DNA of 64,000 nt. Source: an uncultured Microbulbifer sp. Its GTDB lineage: Bacteria; Pseudomonadota; Gammaproteobacteria; Pseudomonadales; Cellvibrionaceae. Of the stretch, positions 18,191 to 26,244 are shown in pieces. The stretch is from positions 434,001-498,000 of the forward strand of contig NZ_CANNGQ010000003.1 in the NCBI RefSeq assembly GCF_947504145.1, written 5' to 3'. The notes below the pieces were generated by a model that saw only the letters and a program-made list of their open reading frames with translations, did not search any database and had not been told where the DNA came from. A program made the translations under genes and the position numbers. Numbering within the stretch: the first letter of the stretch is position 1; each line of letters opens with the position of its first letter.

Positions 18191-18643
18191 ATGCCCGCAC
18201 TCTTCGCCTTTCTGCACCATCTGGCCTTTATCGCCATGACCGCGGTGCTGACCATGCAGCTGGTGCTTCTGGGGCAGAGTTTTACCCTGCAGAACGCTCG
18301 CAAAATTCGGATCGTTGACCGTATCCTGGGTATTTCCGCTGCGCTACTTTTGATCGTGGGCTTTTTGCGCGTGTTCTATTTCGAAAAAGGGGCGAGCTTT
18401 TATTTTCAGAACGGGGCCTTTCACGCAAAGCTGGCGCTGTTCGTGATTGCTGCCCTGCTTTCCATCTACCCTACCATCCAGTTTCTGCGCTGGGGGAAAA
18501 GCCTGCGCGCAGGCCAGATTCCTGACATCAGCGATCGCAAACGCCGCTGGATGCGTATCATCGTACACACCGAACTTACTGCCATCGTCGGTATGGCCCT
18601 GTGCGCCGCACTGATGGCCAGAGGCATCGGCTACTTTGGCTGA
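18191..18643 (+). CDS. DUF2214 inner-membrane protein
   Basis: A 150-residue protein with four predicted membrane helices (about residues 5-28, 43-63, 78-98 and 125-145) and charged cytoplasmic loops (NARKIRIVDRI; DISDRKRRWMRI). It matches the DUF2214 family of small predicted membrane proteins of unknown function. The stop codon overlaps the proposed TTG start of the following ABC ATPase, so the three genes up to 20056 form an operon. It may assist the FetAB-like transporter, but that is only contextual. Confidence 0.75.
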   Translation: MPALFAFLHHLAFIAMTAVLTMQLVLLGQSFTLQNARKIRIVDRILGISAALLLIVGFLRVFYFEKGASFYFQNGAFHAKLALFVIAALLSIYPTIQFLRWGKSLRAGQIPDISDRKRRWMRIIVHTELTAIVGMALCAALMARGIGYFG

Positions 18644-19265
18644 ACCGGCAGAACCGAACTTGACGTCACTCGCACTCAACAATCTTTCCATTGGCAACCT
18701 GGAAAATATCGACCTGGACGTGGGCGCCGGCGAAATCGTTTGCCTGTCTGGAACGTCCGGTTCCGGTAAAAGCCGGCTGCTGCGCGCCATTGCCGACCTG
18801 GATTTACACAGCGGCACTGTGCGCCTTGGGGCCATCGGCCAGAGCGATATGCCCGGCCACCGCTGGCGCAGTAAGGTAATGCTGGTACCCGCAGAAAGCG
18901 CATGGTGGCACGATACCGTGGGGGAACATTTCCCTGAACGCTCGCAGGAACCCCTGCAACAACTCGGGCTGGAAGCGGGCGCATTTGGCTGGCCAGTATC
19001 CCGCCTTTCCTCCGGAGAGAAGCAGCGGCTGGCACTGATACGCGCCCTGCTTCGCAGACCGGCAGCACTGCTGCTGGACGAACCCACGGCGAATCTCGAC
19101 AAAGACAGTACCGAACGGGTGGAAACCTGGTTGCGCGACAATATTCGCCAACAACAGCTACCGACGCTGTGGGTCGCGCATCACGAAGACCAGATTGCAC
19201 GCGTGGCCGACCGGCACGTGCATATTGTGGACACCGGGATTGAAGAACAGGCGATGACACCGTGA
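18636..19265 (+). CDS. fetA: ABC transporter ATP-binding protein, FetA-like
   Basis: A 209-residue ABC ATPase, compact like E. coli FetA (YbbL). It has a Walker A (GTSGSGKS), a signature motif (LSSGEKQRLALIRALL), a Walker B (ALLLDEPTANLD) and the H-loop (VAHHEDQIARVAD). There is no ATG near the conserved N-terminus: translation probably begins at TTG 18636, overlapping the DUF2214 gene by 8 bases, or at TTG 18660. The next gene, fetB-like, starts within its stop codon region (4-base overlap). FetAB in E. coli exports iron and raises tolerance to oxidative stress; that role is inferred here from homology and pairing. Confidence 0.82.
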   Translation: MAEPAEPNLTSLALNNLSIGNLENIDLDVGAGEIVCLSGTSGSGKSRLLRAIADLDLHSGTVRLGAIGQSDMPGHRWRSKVMLVPAESAWWHDTVGEHFPERSQEPLQQLGLEAGAFGWPVSRLSSGEKQRLALIRALLRRPAALLLDEPTANLDKDSTERVETWLRDNIRQQQLPTLWVAHHEDQIARVADRHVHIVDTGIEEQAMTP

Positions 19266-20056
19266 ATGTCATCGACCTCTCATGGTGGCAACTGGCGCTG
19301 ACGGCATTACTGATCATCGCCCTGGCCGCGTGCACCTTTCTGGCGCACCTGGGTGTGGGCAAATCGCTGCTGATCGCCGCTGCCCGCACCGCGATTCAGC
19401 TCACCCTCGTGGGCCTGGTACTGGAAGCGCTGTTTTCCGTCGGCAGCCTGCATTGGGTGGCACTGATGGGCATCGGCATGCTGCTGCTCGCCGGGCGCGA
19501 AGTGGTGGCGCGGCAGAAATACAATCTGCGGGGCGGTTGGAGTTTTGGCATCGGCACCCTGTCGATGTTTATCTCCGCCTTCGCCGTCACCGTACTGACA
19601 CTGGTTGCAGTGATCAGCCCCGATCCCTGGTACACACCGCAATACGCCATCCCCTTACTGGGCATGCTGCTTGGCAATACCATGACCGGTGTCGCCCTGT
19701 CTCTGGACCGGCTGACCGAGAGCGCAAAGCGTTCACGCAACATTATTGAAAACCGTCTGATGTTGGGCGAGACCGCACAACAGGCGATTGGCGAATTCCG
19801 CCGCGACGCCATGCGCGCCGGCCTTACCCCGATCATCAACGCCATGGCCGCTGCCGGTATCGTCTCCCTGCCGGGCATGATGACCGGACAGATACTCGCC
19901 GGCACCTCGCCGGCGCTGGCAGTGAAATATCAGATACTGATCATGTTCACCATCGCCGCCGGCACCGGCTTTGGTACCTTCGTGGCTGTGACACTCTGCG
20001 CGCGCCGGTTGTTTGATGGGCGAGAGAGATTACGGCTGGACCGTCTGACCCGGTAG
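19262..20056 (+). CDS. fetB: ABC permease, FetB-like (UPF0014)
   Basis: A 264-residue membrane protein with about seven hydrophobic segments and the FetB/YbbM signature: AARTAIQLTLVGLVLE near the N-terminus, GNTMTGVALSLDRL in the middle, and RRDAMRAGLTPIINAMAAAG followed by VSLPGMMTGQILAG. It overlaps the ATPase gene by four bases, the classical sign of a coupled ATPase/permease pair. Family members export iron or other metal ions across the inner membrane. The downstream neighbour is convergent. Confidence 0.88.
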   Translation: MNVIDLSWWQLALTALLIIALAACTFLAHLGVGKSLLIAAARTAIQLTLVGLVLEALFSVGSLHWVALMGIGMLLLAGREVVARQKYNLRGGWSFGIGTLSMFISAFAVTVLTLVAVISPDPWYTPQYAIPLLGMLLGNTMTGVALSLDRLTESAKRSRNIIENRLMLGETAQQAIGEFRRDAMRAGLTPIINAMAAAGIVSLPGMMTGQILAGTSPALAVKYQILIMFTIAAGTGFGTFVAVTLCARRLFDGRERLRLDRLTR

Positions 20057-20075
20057 CCTCGTTTGAATTATCCAG

Positions 20076-21641
20076 CTATTCAACACAGACCGAATCCAGC
20101 ACACTCCGAATCAGGCAGTTCAAGTGGTGCATCTGCTCCGCTTGCATAAACTGATCTCTGTACTCGCTGACAAACTGTTCCATCGGAAAATGCGTGCCTT
20201 TTACCATTCTCCAGGCATAGCGGTAAGCGATCATTTTTTGTAACTCGTTGACCTCTGCGTGCTCGGCACCCGCCCCTGCAGGTTGCGGCGTTTCCTTGCG
20301 TTTCTGATCCAGCCACACGGAAATCTGGTCGTCCTCATCCGGCCGTGCAATCACGTGAACGTCCCGCAACACATTCCAGAAGGTCGCCGCATTAGCGGTG
20401 CGAGAACCCAGCTGCCATTTTTCCCTGGGAATTTCGAAGTAACTCAAAATAGTCGCGATCGCCGATGTGTGATCGAACACAGTATCCCCACCTGGACGGA
20501 ACACGGTTTTCGGTGGAATGCGCGGTGAAATCAGTAACAGGGGCACACGCACACCCAGGCGATCAAAATCAAATGGATGCTTTGGGCTCAGCTCGGGCTT
20601 GACCGTACCATCTTCCGGATTTTGCCAGGGAGCCACTGCTGCAGGCGGCTCCACGTGATCGTAGGTACCGCCGTGTTCATCGAAATTGATAATCAGCAGC
20701 GTATCCTTCCAGGCCGGCGAATTTTTCAGGGCGAGATAAATATCCCAGAGAAACGCCTCTCCCTGAGCCAGATCACCGGGCGGATGATAATCGGTTCCGT
20801 TGTGCCCGAATCCCCATTTTTTTTCAAACCAGGTTGGCTCCAGGTAACTGAAGCGGGGAAGGCTGCCGGCCTTCGCGAGCGCAAAGAAATCGCTCAGGTC
20901 TTTGAAATGTGCAGATTTATCGCCCAGGGAGGGCCACAGCAGATCCTGTGTAAAGCAGTAATTTCCTTCGTCAAATTCGAACCCCGGCCAGGTCTGGCTG
21001 TAGAACACTGCCCAATCCCTTTCCGGGCTGTCGTACCCATTCTCCGAGAGCACATTCCAGAGTGTTTTTTCACTGAATTCATAGGGATAACCATCGACAT
21101 GCCAATAGTTATCCACCATGGCATATTTGGTATCGCTTAGATCGTGGTAATAGCCGATCGAATTTCCCGTCAGTGAAAACGCGCGATTGCAGTTTGTCTG
21201 GGTTGGAATAGAGGAAAAATAGACATCGGACACCGCGTAAGATTTGGCCAGGTAATTGATGACCTGCAGAGAGTCTGGCGTATAACACTGCATGATCTGC
21301 TCGGGATGATTGCTGGCACTGGCGTAATCTCGGATAAACCCCTGCATGTTGTCCGCGATCTGCACCTGAACATGTTCAAAAGGTTCGTGGGGGTCAACAT
21401 CGGGAATAGATCGTCCCTGTGAAGGCGCCACCCTGGATGCAAACGTCACCTTACCCTGGTAGCTATTTGAATAGTGCCCCGTATTCAAGCCATTGAAGGG
21501 AGGTGCCTTAAAGCCTGCCCGCGGCTCCGGAATAAAATTGCAGGATTCATCGGCGTCATATAACCACCCCAGTAGATGATCCAGTGAGCGATTTTCCAAC
21601 ATCAGGTAAACGATGTGTTTAACGGGAGCATTGTTACTCAT
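20076..21641 (-). CDS. Phosphoesterase of the phospholipase C / AcpA family
   Basis: A 521-residue protein of the phosphoesterase family PF04185, which includes phosphatidylcholine-specific phospholipases C and acid phosphatases. The N-terminal metal/nucleophile motif is VYLMLENRSLDHLLGW; NRAFSLTGNS, LIINFDEHGGTYDHV (metal-binding Asp/His) and RLGVRVPLLLISP follow. There is no evident signal peptide, although many relatives are Tat-exported, so it may act in the cytoplasm or use another route. About 120 residues at the C-terminus, ending in an acidic/His-rich stretch, are not typical of the family and I cannot assign them. The substrate is unknown. The gene stands alone. Confidence 0.8.
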   Translation of the reverse strand: MSNNAPVKHIVYLMLENRSLDHLLGWLYDADESCNFIPEPRAGFKAPPFNGLNTGHYSNSYQGKVTFASRVAPSQGRSIPDVDPHEPFEHVQVQIADNMQGFIRDYASASNHPEQIMQCYTPDSLQVINYLAKSYAVSDVYFSSIPTQTNCNRAFSLTGNSIGYYHDLSDTKYAMVDNYWHVDGYPYEFSEKTLWNVLSENGYDSPERDWAVFYSQTWPGFEFDEGNYCFTQDLLWPSLGDKSAHFKDLSDFFALAKAGSLPRFSYLEPTWFEKKWGFGHNGTDYHPPGDLAQGEAFLWDIYLALKNSPAWKDTLLIINFDEHGGTYDHVEPPAAVAPWQNPEDGTVKPELSPKHPFDFDRLGVRVPLLLISPRIPPKTVFRPGGDTVFDHTSAIATILSYFEIPREKWQLGSRTANAATFWNVLRDVHVIARPDEDDQISVWLDQKRKETPQPAGAGAEHAEVNELQKMIAYRYAWRMVKGTHFPMEQFVSEYRDQFMQAEQMHHLNCLIRSVLDSVCVE

Positions 21642-21890
21642 CAGACAATCCTTGTTCTCAGGTTTTACTGTTCCACACCAAGACTATCTAGCCATAAAGA
21701 ACTAACCTGGTCACGTTAGATGTAGCGCCATTGCGCCCAGGTGAGACATCCCACCCACTGCCGGGTGCGTACCTGGCCCAAGCGGGTTTCGCGGGTATAG
21801 ACATTGCTCCCGACCTTGAGCAGGATGGCGCTATTCCATTGGCAAACATCCAATCGATTGAGCGCAGTAGTTGAGCGAGGAACAATAATA

Positions 21891-23465
21891 ATGAACGATT
21901 GCCTGATCATCGGCGGCGGCCACAATGGCCTGGTGTGTGCCTGCTACTTGGCCAAAGCCGGCAACAAAGTCACCATTCTGGAACGCCGCGATATTGTCGG
22001 CGGCGCAGCGGTTACCGAGGAGTTCCACCCCGGCTTCCGCAACTCTGTGGCCAGCTATACCGTCAGCCTCCTGAACCCCCAAATCATCCGCGACCTGAAT
22101 CTGCACCGGCACGGCCTGCAGATCAAACTGCGCCCGCAATCGAACCTCTTTCCGCACCCGGATAACGGCAGTCTGTCGTTCCATAAAAACCCGCAGGACA
22201 CCCTCGCAGAGATTGCGCGCTTCTCTGAGAAAGACGCCGCCGCCCTGCCCGCCTTTTATGAAATGCTGGAGACGGTAGCCGATGTATTGCGCGAGGAACT
22301 ATTGCGCACCCCGCCCAATGTAGGCGGCGGACTAGCGGATCTTATCCGCGCCGGCAGTTTCGGTATGCGCGCCCGAAAACTCACCATGGCGCAGCGCCGC
22401 GATACCCTGGACCTGTTCACGAAAAGCGCCAGCGATGTGCTGGATACCTGGTTTGAAAGCGACCAGGTGAAAGCCGCCTTCGCATTCGACTCCATTGTGG
22501 GTAACTACGCAGCCCCGAGCACACCCGGCTCCGCTTACGTACTGCTTCACCACGTATTCGGCGAGGTCAATGGCGAGAAAGGAGCTTGGGGCCACGCCAT
22601 CGGCGGCATGGGTGCGATTACCCAGGCTATGCTGAAAGAGGCCAAACAGCTCGGTGTAGAAGTCATCACCGGCGCCGAAGTAAAAGAAGTATTGATCGAG
22701 GGCGGCCTGGCGAAAGGCGTGGTACTCACCAGCGGAGAAACCCGCCTCGCCCGCAAAGTGATTGCCAACGTGGGCCCAAAACTGCTGTTCGGAAAACTGG
22801 TCGACCACCAACATCTCGACCCGGAATTCCAGCGCCGGGTGCGGGGCTTTAAAGTCGGCTCCGGCACCTTCCGTATGAACGTGGCCCTGAAAGAGCTACC
22901 CGACTTCACCTGCCGCCCGGGCAAACAACTGCAGCCACACCACCAGTCCGGCATCGTTATCGGCCCCAGTATGCAATACCTGGAACAGGCCTATCTGGAT
23001 GCCAAGCAGTTCGGCTGGTCGAAAAAACCGATTGTTGAAATGCTGATCCCCTCAACGGCGGATAACTCACTGGCCCCCGAAGGGCAGCACGTTGCCAGCC
23101 TGTTCTGCCAGCAGTTCGCCCCAGAGTTGCCGGGCGACCGAGACTGGGACAGCGAGCGCGAACAGGCGGCCGATACCATTATCGACACCGTCACCGAATA
23201 CGCGCCCAACTTTCGCAATGCCATCATCGCCCGTCAGATTCATTCGCCACTGGACCTGGAGCGCAAGTTCGGCTTGATGGGAGGCGATATCTTCCACGGC
23301 GCATTGGGGCTGGACCAGCTGTGGAGCAACCGCCCGTTTATGGGATTCAGTGATTACCGCACGCCGATTGAGGGGCTGTATATCTGCGGGTCCGGCACTC
23401 ACCCAGGCGGTGGCGTGACTGGGGTGCCGGGGCATAATGCGGCGCGGGAGATATTGAAGGGTTGA
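21891..23465 (+). CDS. FAD-dependent oxidoreductase, PYROXD2 / phytoene-desaturase-like
   Basis: A 524-residue flavoprotein with an N-terminal dinucleotide-binding motif (CLIIGGGHNGLVCACYLAKAG, with the ERR acidic end of the second strand) and the C-terminal FAD motif GLYICGSGTHPGGGVTGVPGHNAA. The internal pattern GGMGAITQAMLKEA and the overall length match bacterial homologues of human PYROXD2 and, more distantly, carotenoid desaturases. The substrate is not known. The start is ATG 21891, preceded by GAGCGAGGAACAATAAT; an upstream extension of 29 codons has no family similarity. No biosynthetic neighbours are present. Confidence 0.85.
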   Translation: MNDCLIIGGGHNGLVCACYLAKAGNKVTILERRDIVGGAAVTEEFHPGFRNSVASYTVSLLNPQIIRDLNLHRHGLQIKLRPQSNLFPHPDNGSLSFHKNPQDTLAEIARFSEKDAAALPAFYEMLETVADVLREELLRTPPNVGGGLADLIRAGSFGMRARKLTMAQRRDTLDLFTKSASDVLDTWFESDQVKAAFAFDSIVGNYAAPSTPGSAYVLLHHVFGEVNGEKGAWGHAIGGMGAITQAMLKEAKQLGVEVITGAEVKEVLIEGGLAKGVVLTSGETRLARKVIANVGPKLLFGKLVDHQHLDPEFQRRVRGFKVGSGTFRMNVALKELPDFTCRPGKQLQPHHQSGIVIGPSMQYLEQAYLDAKQFGWSKKPIVEMLIPSTADNSLAPEGQHVASLFCQQFAPELPGDRDWDSEREQAADTIIDTVTEYAPNFRNAIIARQIHSPLDLERKFGLMGGDIFHGALGLDQLWSNRPFMGFSDYRTPIEGLYICGSGTHPGGGVTGVPGHNAAREILKG

Positions 23466-23656
23466 GATGTTACCCAGGCAAAGACGGTAACCAGACGTGA
23501 AAAGCAGGCACGCTACTTTTGAAGCACTTTTTAAAATCTGACCTTAACTTTACTGTCCGGAAACCGTTGGCCACTACGCAACGTTACTCTTGAGCGCATG
23601 AAGTAGGTCCGCTTGTACCGTTTTTTTTAAAAAGCCGTTTTGACAGGTACACCCAC

Positions 23657-23710
23657 ACAACCATAGCCTGCACAACCATCGCCAGTACAACCATAGGTTT
23701 TGACAACAAT
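23657..23710. repeat. Short tandem repeats upstream of the second SelO-like gene
   Basis: ACAACCAT occurs at 23657, 23672 and 23687, exactly 15 bases apart, and a near copy ACAACAAT starts at 23703 and runs into the start codon at 23709. The repeats occupy the leader of the SelO-like gene. They may be a protein-binding array or a leftover of local duplication. Confidence 0.5.
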
Positions 23711-25412
23711 GACTCAGCCATCCAAATCGCCGGACAAAGCCAAGGTGACCACCTTCGATGAATTTGTCCAGCAGGTAGATTACTCGTTGATGGATAGCTT
23801 AAATGCCGACCCAGACGCTACAACGGATGGCAATGACCACCGCGCGCGCCCAGTATTCTCAGGGCACTTCGTGCCGGTAACACCAACACCGATTGGACAG
23901 CCAGAATATGTCGCCCACAGCCGCAGTCTCTTTCAAGAGCTAGGACTCAGCGACGAACTTGCCCAAGACCCAAAATTTACCCAGTTATTCTCTGGGGATA
24001 TCTCCGCAGCCCGCGCCCCTATGCATAACTTCGGCTGGGCAACAGGTTATGCGCTATCAATTTACGGTACTGAATATATCCAGCAATGCCCATTTGGCAC
24101 CGGCAACGGGTATGGTGATGGACGGGCCATCTCCGTGTTCGAAGGGGTATTTAACGAGCAGCGCTGGGAAATGCAATTAAAAGGGGGCGGCCCAACTCCG
24201 TATTGCCGCGGAGCCGACGGGCGCGCGGTATTGCGCTCAAGCGTACGTGAATTTCTCGCACAGGAGTATATGCACGCTTTGGGTGTGCCGACCTCCCGCT
24301 CGTTAACCCTGTATGTATCAAAAACGGATACCGTATCCCGCCCCTGGTATTCCGATCATTCCAGCGCATTTGATCCAGACATAATCACCGAGAACCCGGT
24401 GGCAATATCAACACGCGTAGCACCTTCGTTCCTGCGTGTTGGGCAAATTGAATTATTTGCCCGCCGCGCCCGCAGCAATGCACATGACAATGCTCATGAA
24501 GAGCTGCGCATGATCGTTATGCATTTGATTGCCAGAGAATACCAAGACGACATCGACCCTAGCCTTAATTTTTCAGATCAATTGATTGAGTTAGCGCGAT
24601 TCTTTCGCCAGCGTCTTAGCGCATTGGTCGCCAACTGGCTGCGTGTAGGTTATTGCCAGGGAAATTTCAACAGCGACAACTGCGCCGCTGGCGGCTTTAC
24701 GCTGGATTATGGCCCCTTTGGTTTTTGTGAAGTTTTTGACCCCGAATTCCAACCCTGGACCGGTGGCGGTCAGCATTTTTCATTCTTCAACCAGCCAACC
24801 GCCGCAGAGGCGAACTTTCATATGTTCTGGACGGCCATCCGCCCCCTGCTCGCGGACGACAATGAAGCACTAGAACAGCTGGATCAAATACGCCGTGATT
24901 TCCAGGAAGTAATGCAAGACCAATTGCATCACATGTGGGCAGCCAAGCTCGGTCTCACAGAGTTCAACCTGGATCTTTTTAAGGAACTGGTGACGCTCAT
25001 GAGTCGCTCAGAGGTGGATTACACCATGTTCTTTCGTGAGCTTTCCCATATACCTGAGGATATTGCCGCATTGAAAAAAAGCTTCTATGTCAAAACATCC
25101 TCTGAGCTCGACGGAAAATGGCAGTCCTGGTTAAGTGACTGGCGCGACCTGGTGTTGGTCGGTTATGACTTATCGACGGCAGCTGAAAAGATGAAACGCA
25201 TCAACCCGAAGTATGCGTGGCGTGAATGGCTGATCGTCCCAGCCTATCAACAGGCCACACAGGGTGATTACGGCCTGATCAAGGAGCTACAGGAAGTCCT
25301 GAGCTACCCTTATGATGAGCAATCAAAAGAAATCGAAGAGAAATACTACCGCCTGAGGCCCAGAGAGTATTTCAATGCAGGGGGCGTATCACACTACAGC
25401 TGCTCATCTTGA
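23709..25412 (+). CDS. Divergent SelO-like protein (second copy, UPF0061 family)
   Basis: A 567-residue member of the SelO family, longer than the copy at 479-1969 and distant from it. Family marks include [36 protein letters not shown], the catalytic loop [10 protein letters not shown] and [13 protein letters not shown]; the C-terminus is again SCSS. AMPylation activity is likely, because the catalytic Asn/Asp pair and GADGRAVLR are kept. It has an N-terminal extension of about 70 residues and an insertion around residues 200-240. Base composition is lower in GC than the first copy and the gene borders the AT-rich accessory patch, which suggests transfer rather than recent duplication. Start ATG 23709; a TTG lies at 23700. 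Confidence 0.88.
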   Translation: MTQPSKSPDKAKVTTFDEFVQQVDYSLMDSLNADPDATTDGNDHRARPVFSGHFVPVTPTPIGQPEYVAHSRSLFQELGLSDELAQDPKFTQLFSGDISAARAPMHNFGWATGYALSIYGTEYIQQCPFGTGNGYGDGRAISVFEGVFNEQRWEMQLKGGGPTPYCRGADGRAVLRSSVREFLAQEYMHALGVPTSRSLTLYVSKTDTVSRPWYSDHSSAFDPDIITENPVAISTRVAPSFLRVGQIELFARRARSNAHDNAHEELRMIVMHLIAREYQDDIDPSLNFSDQLIELARFFRQRLSALVANWLRVGYCQGNFNSDNCAAGGFTLDYGPFGFCEVFDPEFQPWTGGGQHFSFFNQPTAAEANFHMFWTAIRPLLADDNEALEQLDQIRRDFQEVMQDQLHHMWAAKLGLTEFNLDLFKELVTLMSRSEVDYTMFFRELSHIPEDIAALKKSFYVKTSSELDGKWQSWLSDWRDLVLVGYDLSTAAEKMKRINPKYAWREWLIVPAYQQATQGDYGLIKELQEVLSYPYDEQSKEIEEKYYRLRPREYFNAGGVSHYSCSS

Positions 25413-25506
25413 GCGCGGCATTTCTGAAGCCGATTTTTGGAACTTCCCTAGTGAGCAGCAATGAGTCGCTGCTACAGCGAGTGTCCGTTAAGGCGGGGGA
25501 AGATCA

Positions 25507-25854
25507 CTATTTCGATGCCCCGTACTCGCGAATCACTTCGATCTTCCCAACGATGTTCTTATTGAGCTCATCCAGATCTTCCGTGGGTATCCACCACTCC
25601 GCATGGCCAGCTGCGCCGACACACTTGATCGGGTATCGGTCCATAAACTCTTTATTGACATAAAATCGAGTGACATACCCTTTGCCAAAATCGGTAATGT
25701 TCCATTGGGTGAGCGCTATTGCGTATTCTTCATTAGTAACTGGGTAGAAGATTGGCTGCTCTGGCAGTCTTGGTGGCCACGCCTTGTAGCCGGACTCTTT
25801 TACCAGTTCCAGCTCTTTCTGTCCTACTGGCCGGAAGCAAACGACTGTTTTTAT
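25507..25854 (-). pseudogene. Crystallin-J1/ADP-ribosylation-like small protein, start codon lost or frameshifted
   Basis: The minus strand carries an uninterrupted frame of about 115 residues with no ATG, GTG or TTG at its head. It reads TVVCFRPVGQKELELV, GYKAWPPRLPEQPIFYPV, NEEYA, YVTRFYVNKEFMDRYP, EWWIPTEDLDELN and IVGKIEVI before TAG at 25507-25509. I recognise this as the roughly 115-residue family usually annotated ADP-ribosylation/crystallin J1; its function is unknown. The expected start falls on ATA at 25852-25854. Alternatively, ATG at 25910-25912 would reach the frame if the six-T run at 25904-25909 were one base shorter. Either way the gene looks damaged, and the IS remnant abuts it. 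Confidence 0.6.
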
Positions 25855-25912
25855 GGTGTCTACTTTTTTGCGTGTAACTATGGCATCTAGAGGAGCGGCC
25901 GATAAAAAACAT

Positions 25913-26244
25913 TATTATGTCAAGACTTGCCCCCTTATGTTCTTCCCACTTGTAGTATCCTGCCGTGGATACTTTCAACAGGCGACACATCATCGTCAGC
26001 GGGAAGTCGTCCCGGCACTGCTCGATCAGTGCGCACTTCAGTCTTGGTTTTTCACGAGGTACGCCGTCGCCTTTTTTAGAAACTCGACCTCTTTCCGGAG
26101 CGTCTCATTCTCTCGCGTCAGCTTCTGCACAGACTCGCTTTCTTTCTTGGATTAGTCTACCCCATCGACAGAGTTGAATTATTTATCAGAGAGGCGGTGG
26201 AACTGCCGCCTCCAGTTATAGATCTACTCAGGGTGAATACCCAG
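25913..26244 (-). mobile_element. IS3-family insertion sequence remnant (orfA 3' part and orfB 5' part)
   Basis: Read on the minus strand, one frame gives LGIHPE-stop-IYNWRRQFHRLSDK-stop-FNSVDGVD-stop-SKKESESVQKL, then TRENETLRKEVEFLKKATAY and the orfA stop at 26038-26040. This is the helix-turn-helix and leucine-zipper part of an IS3 OrfA, broken by three stops, each one C-to-T change from a Gln codon. An overlapping second frame starts the OrfB: CALIEQCRDDFPLTMMCRLL, then KVSTAGYYKWEEHKG, after which similarity ends near 25920. The rest of the transposase, including the DDE residues, and the terminal repeats are not present. Confidence 0.75.

Noticed and set aside
25413..25506. A further attC site after the crystallin-J1-like gene
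   Set aside because: The segment contains a short AGCAGC/GCTGCT inverted repeat and GTTAAGG, but no matching pair of simple-site arms could be found.
25409..25890. Plus-strand open frames of 84 and 95 codons in this stretch
   Set aside because: They are shadows: the minus strand here carries a recognisable conserved protein frame (25507-25854), and the plus-strand translations have no family-like features or ribosome sites.
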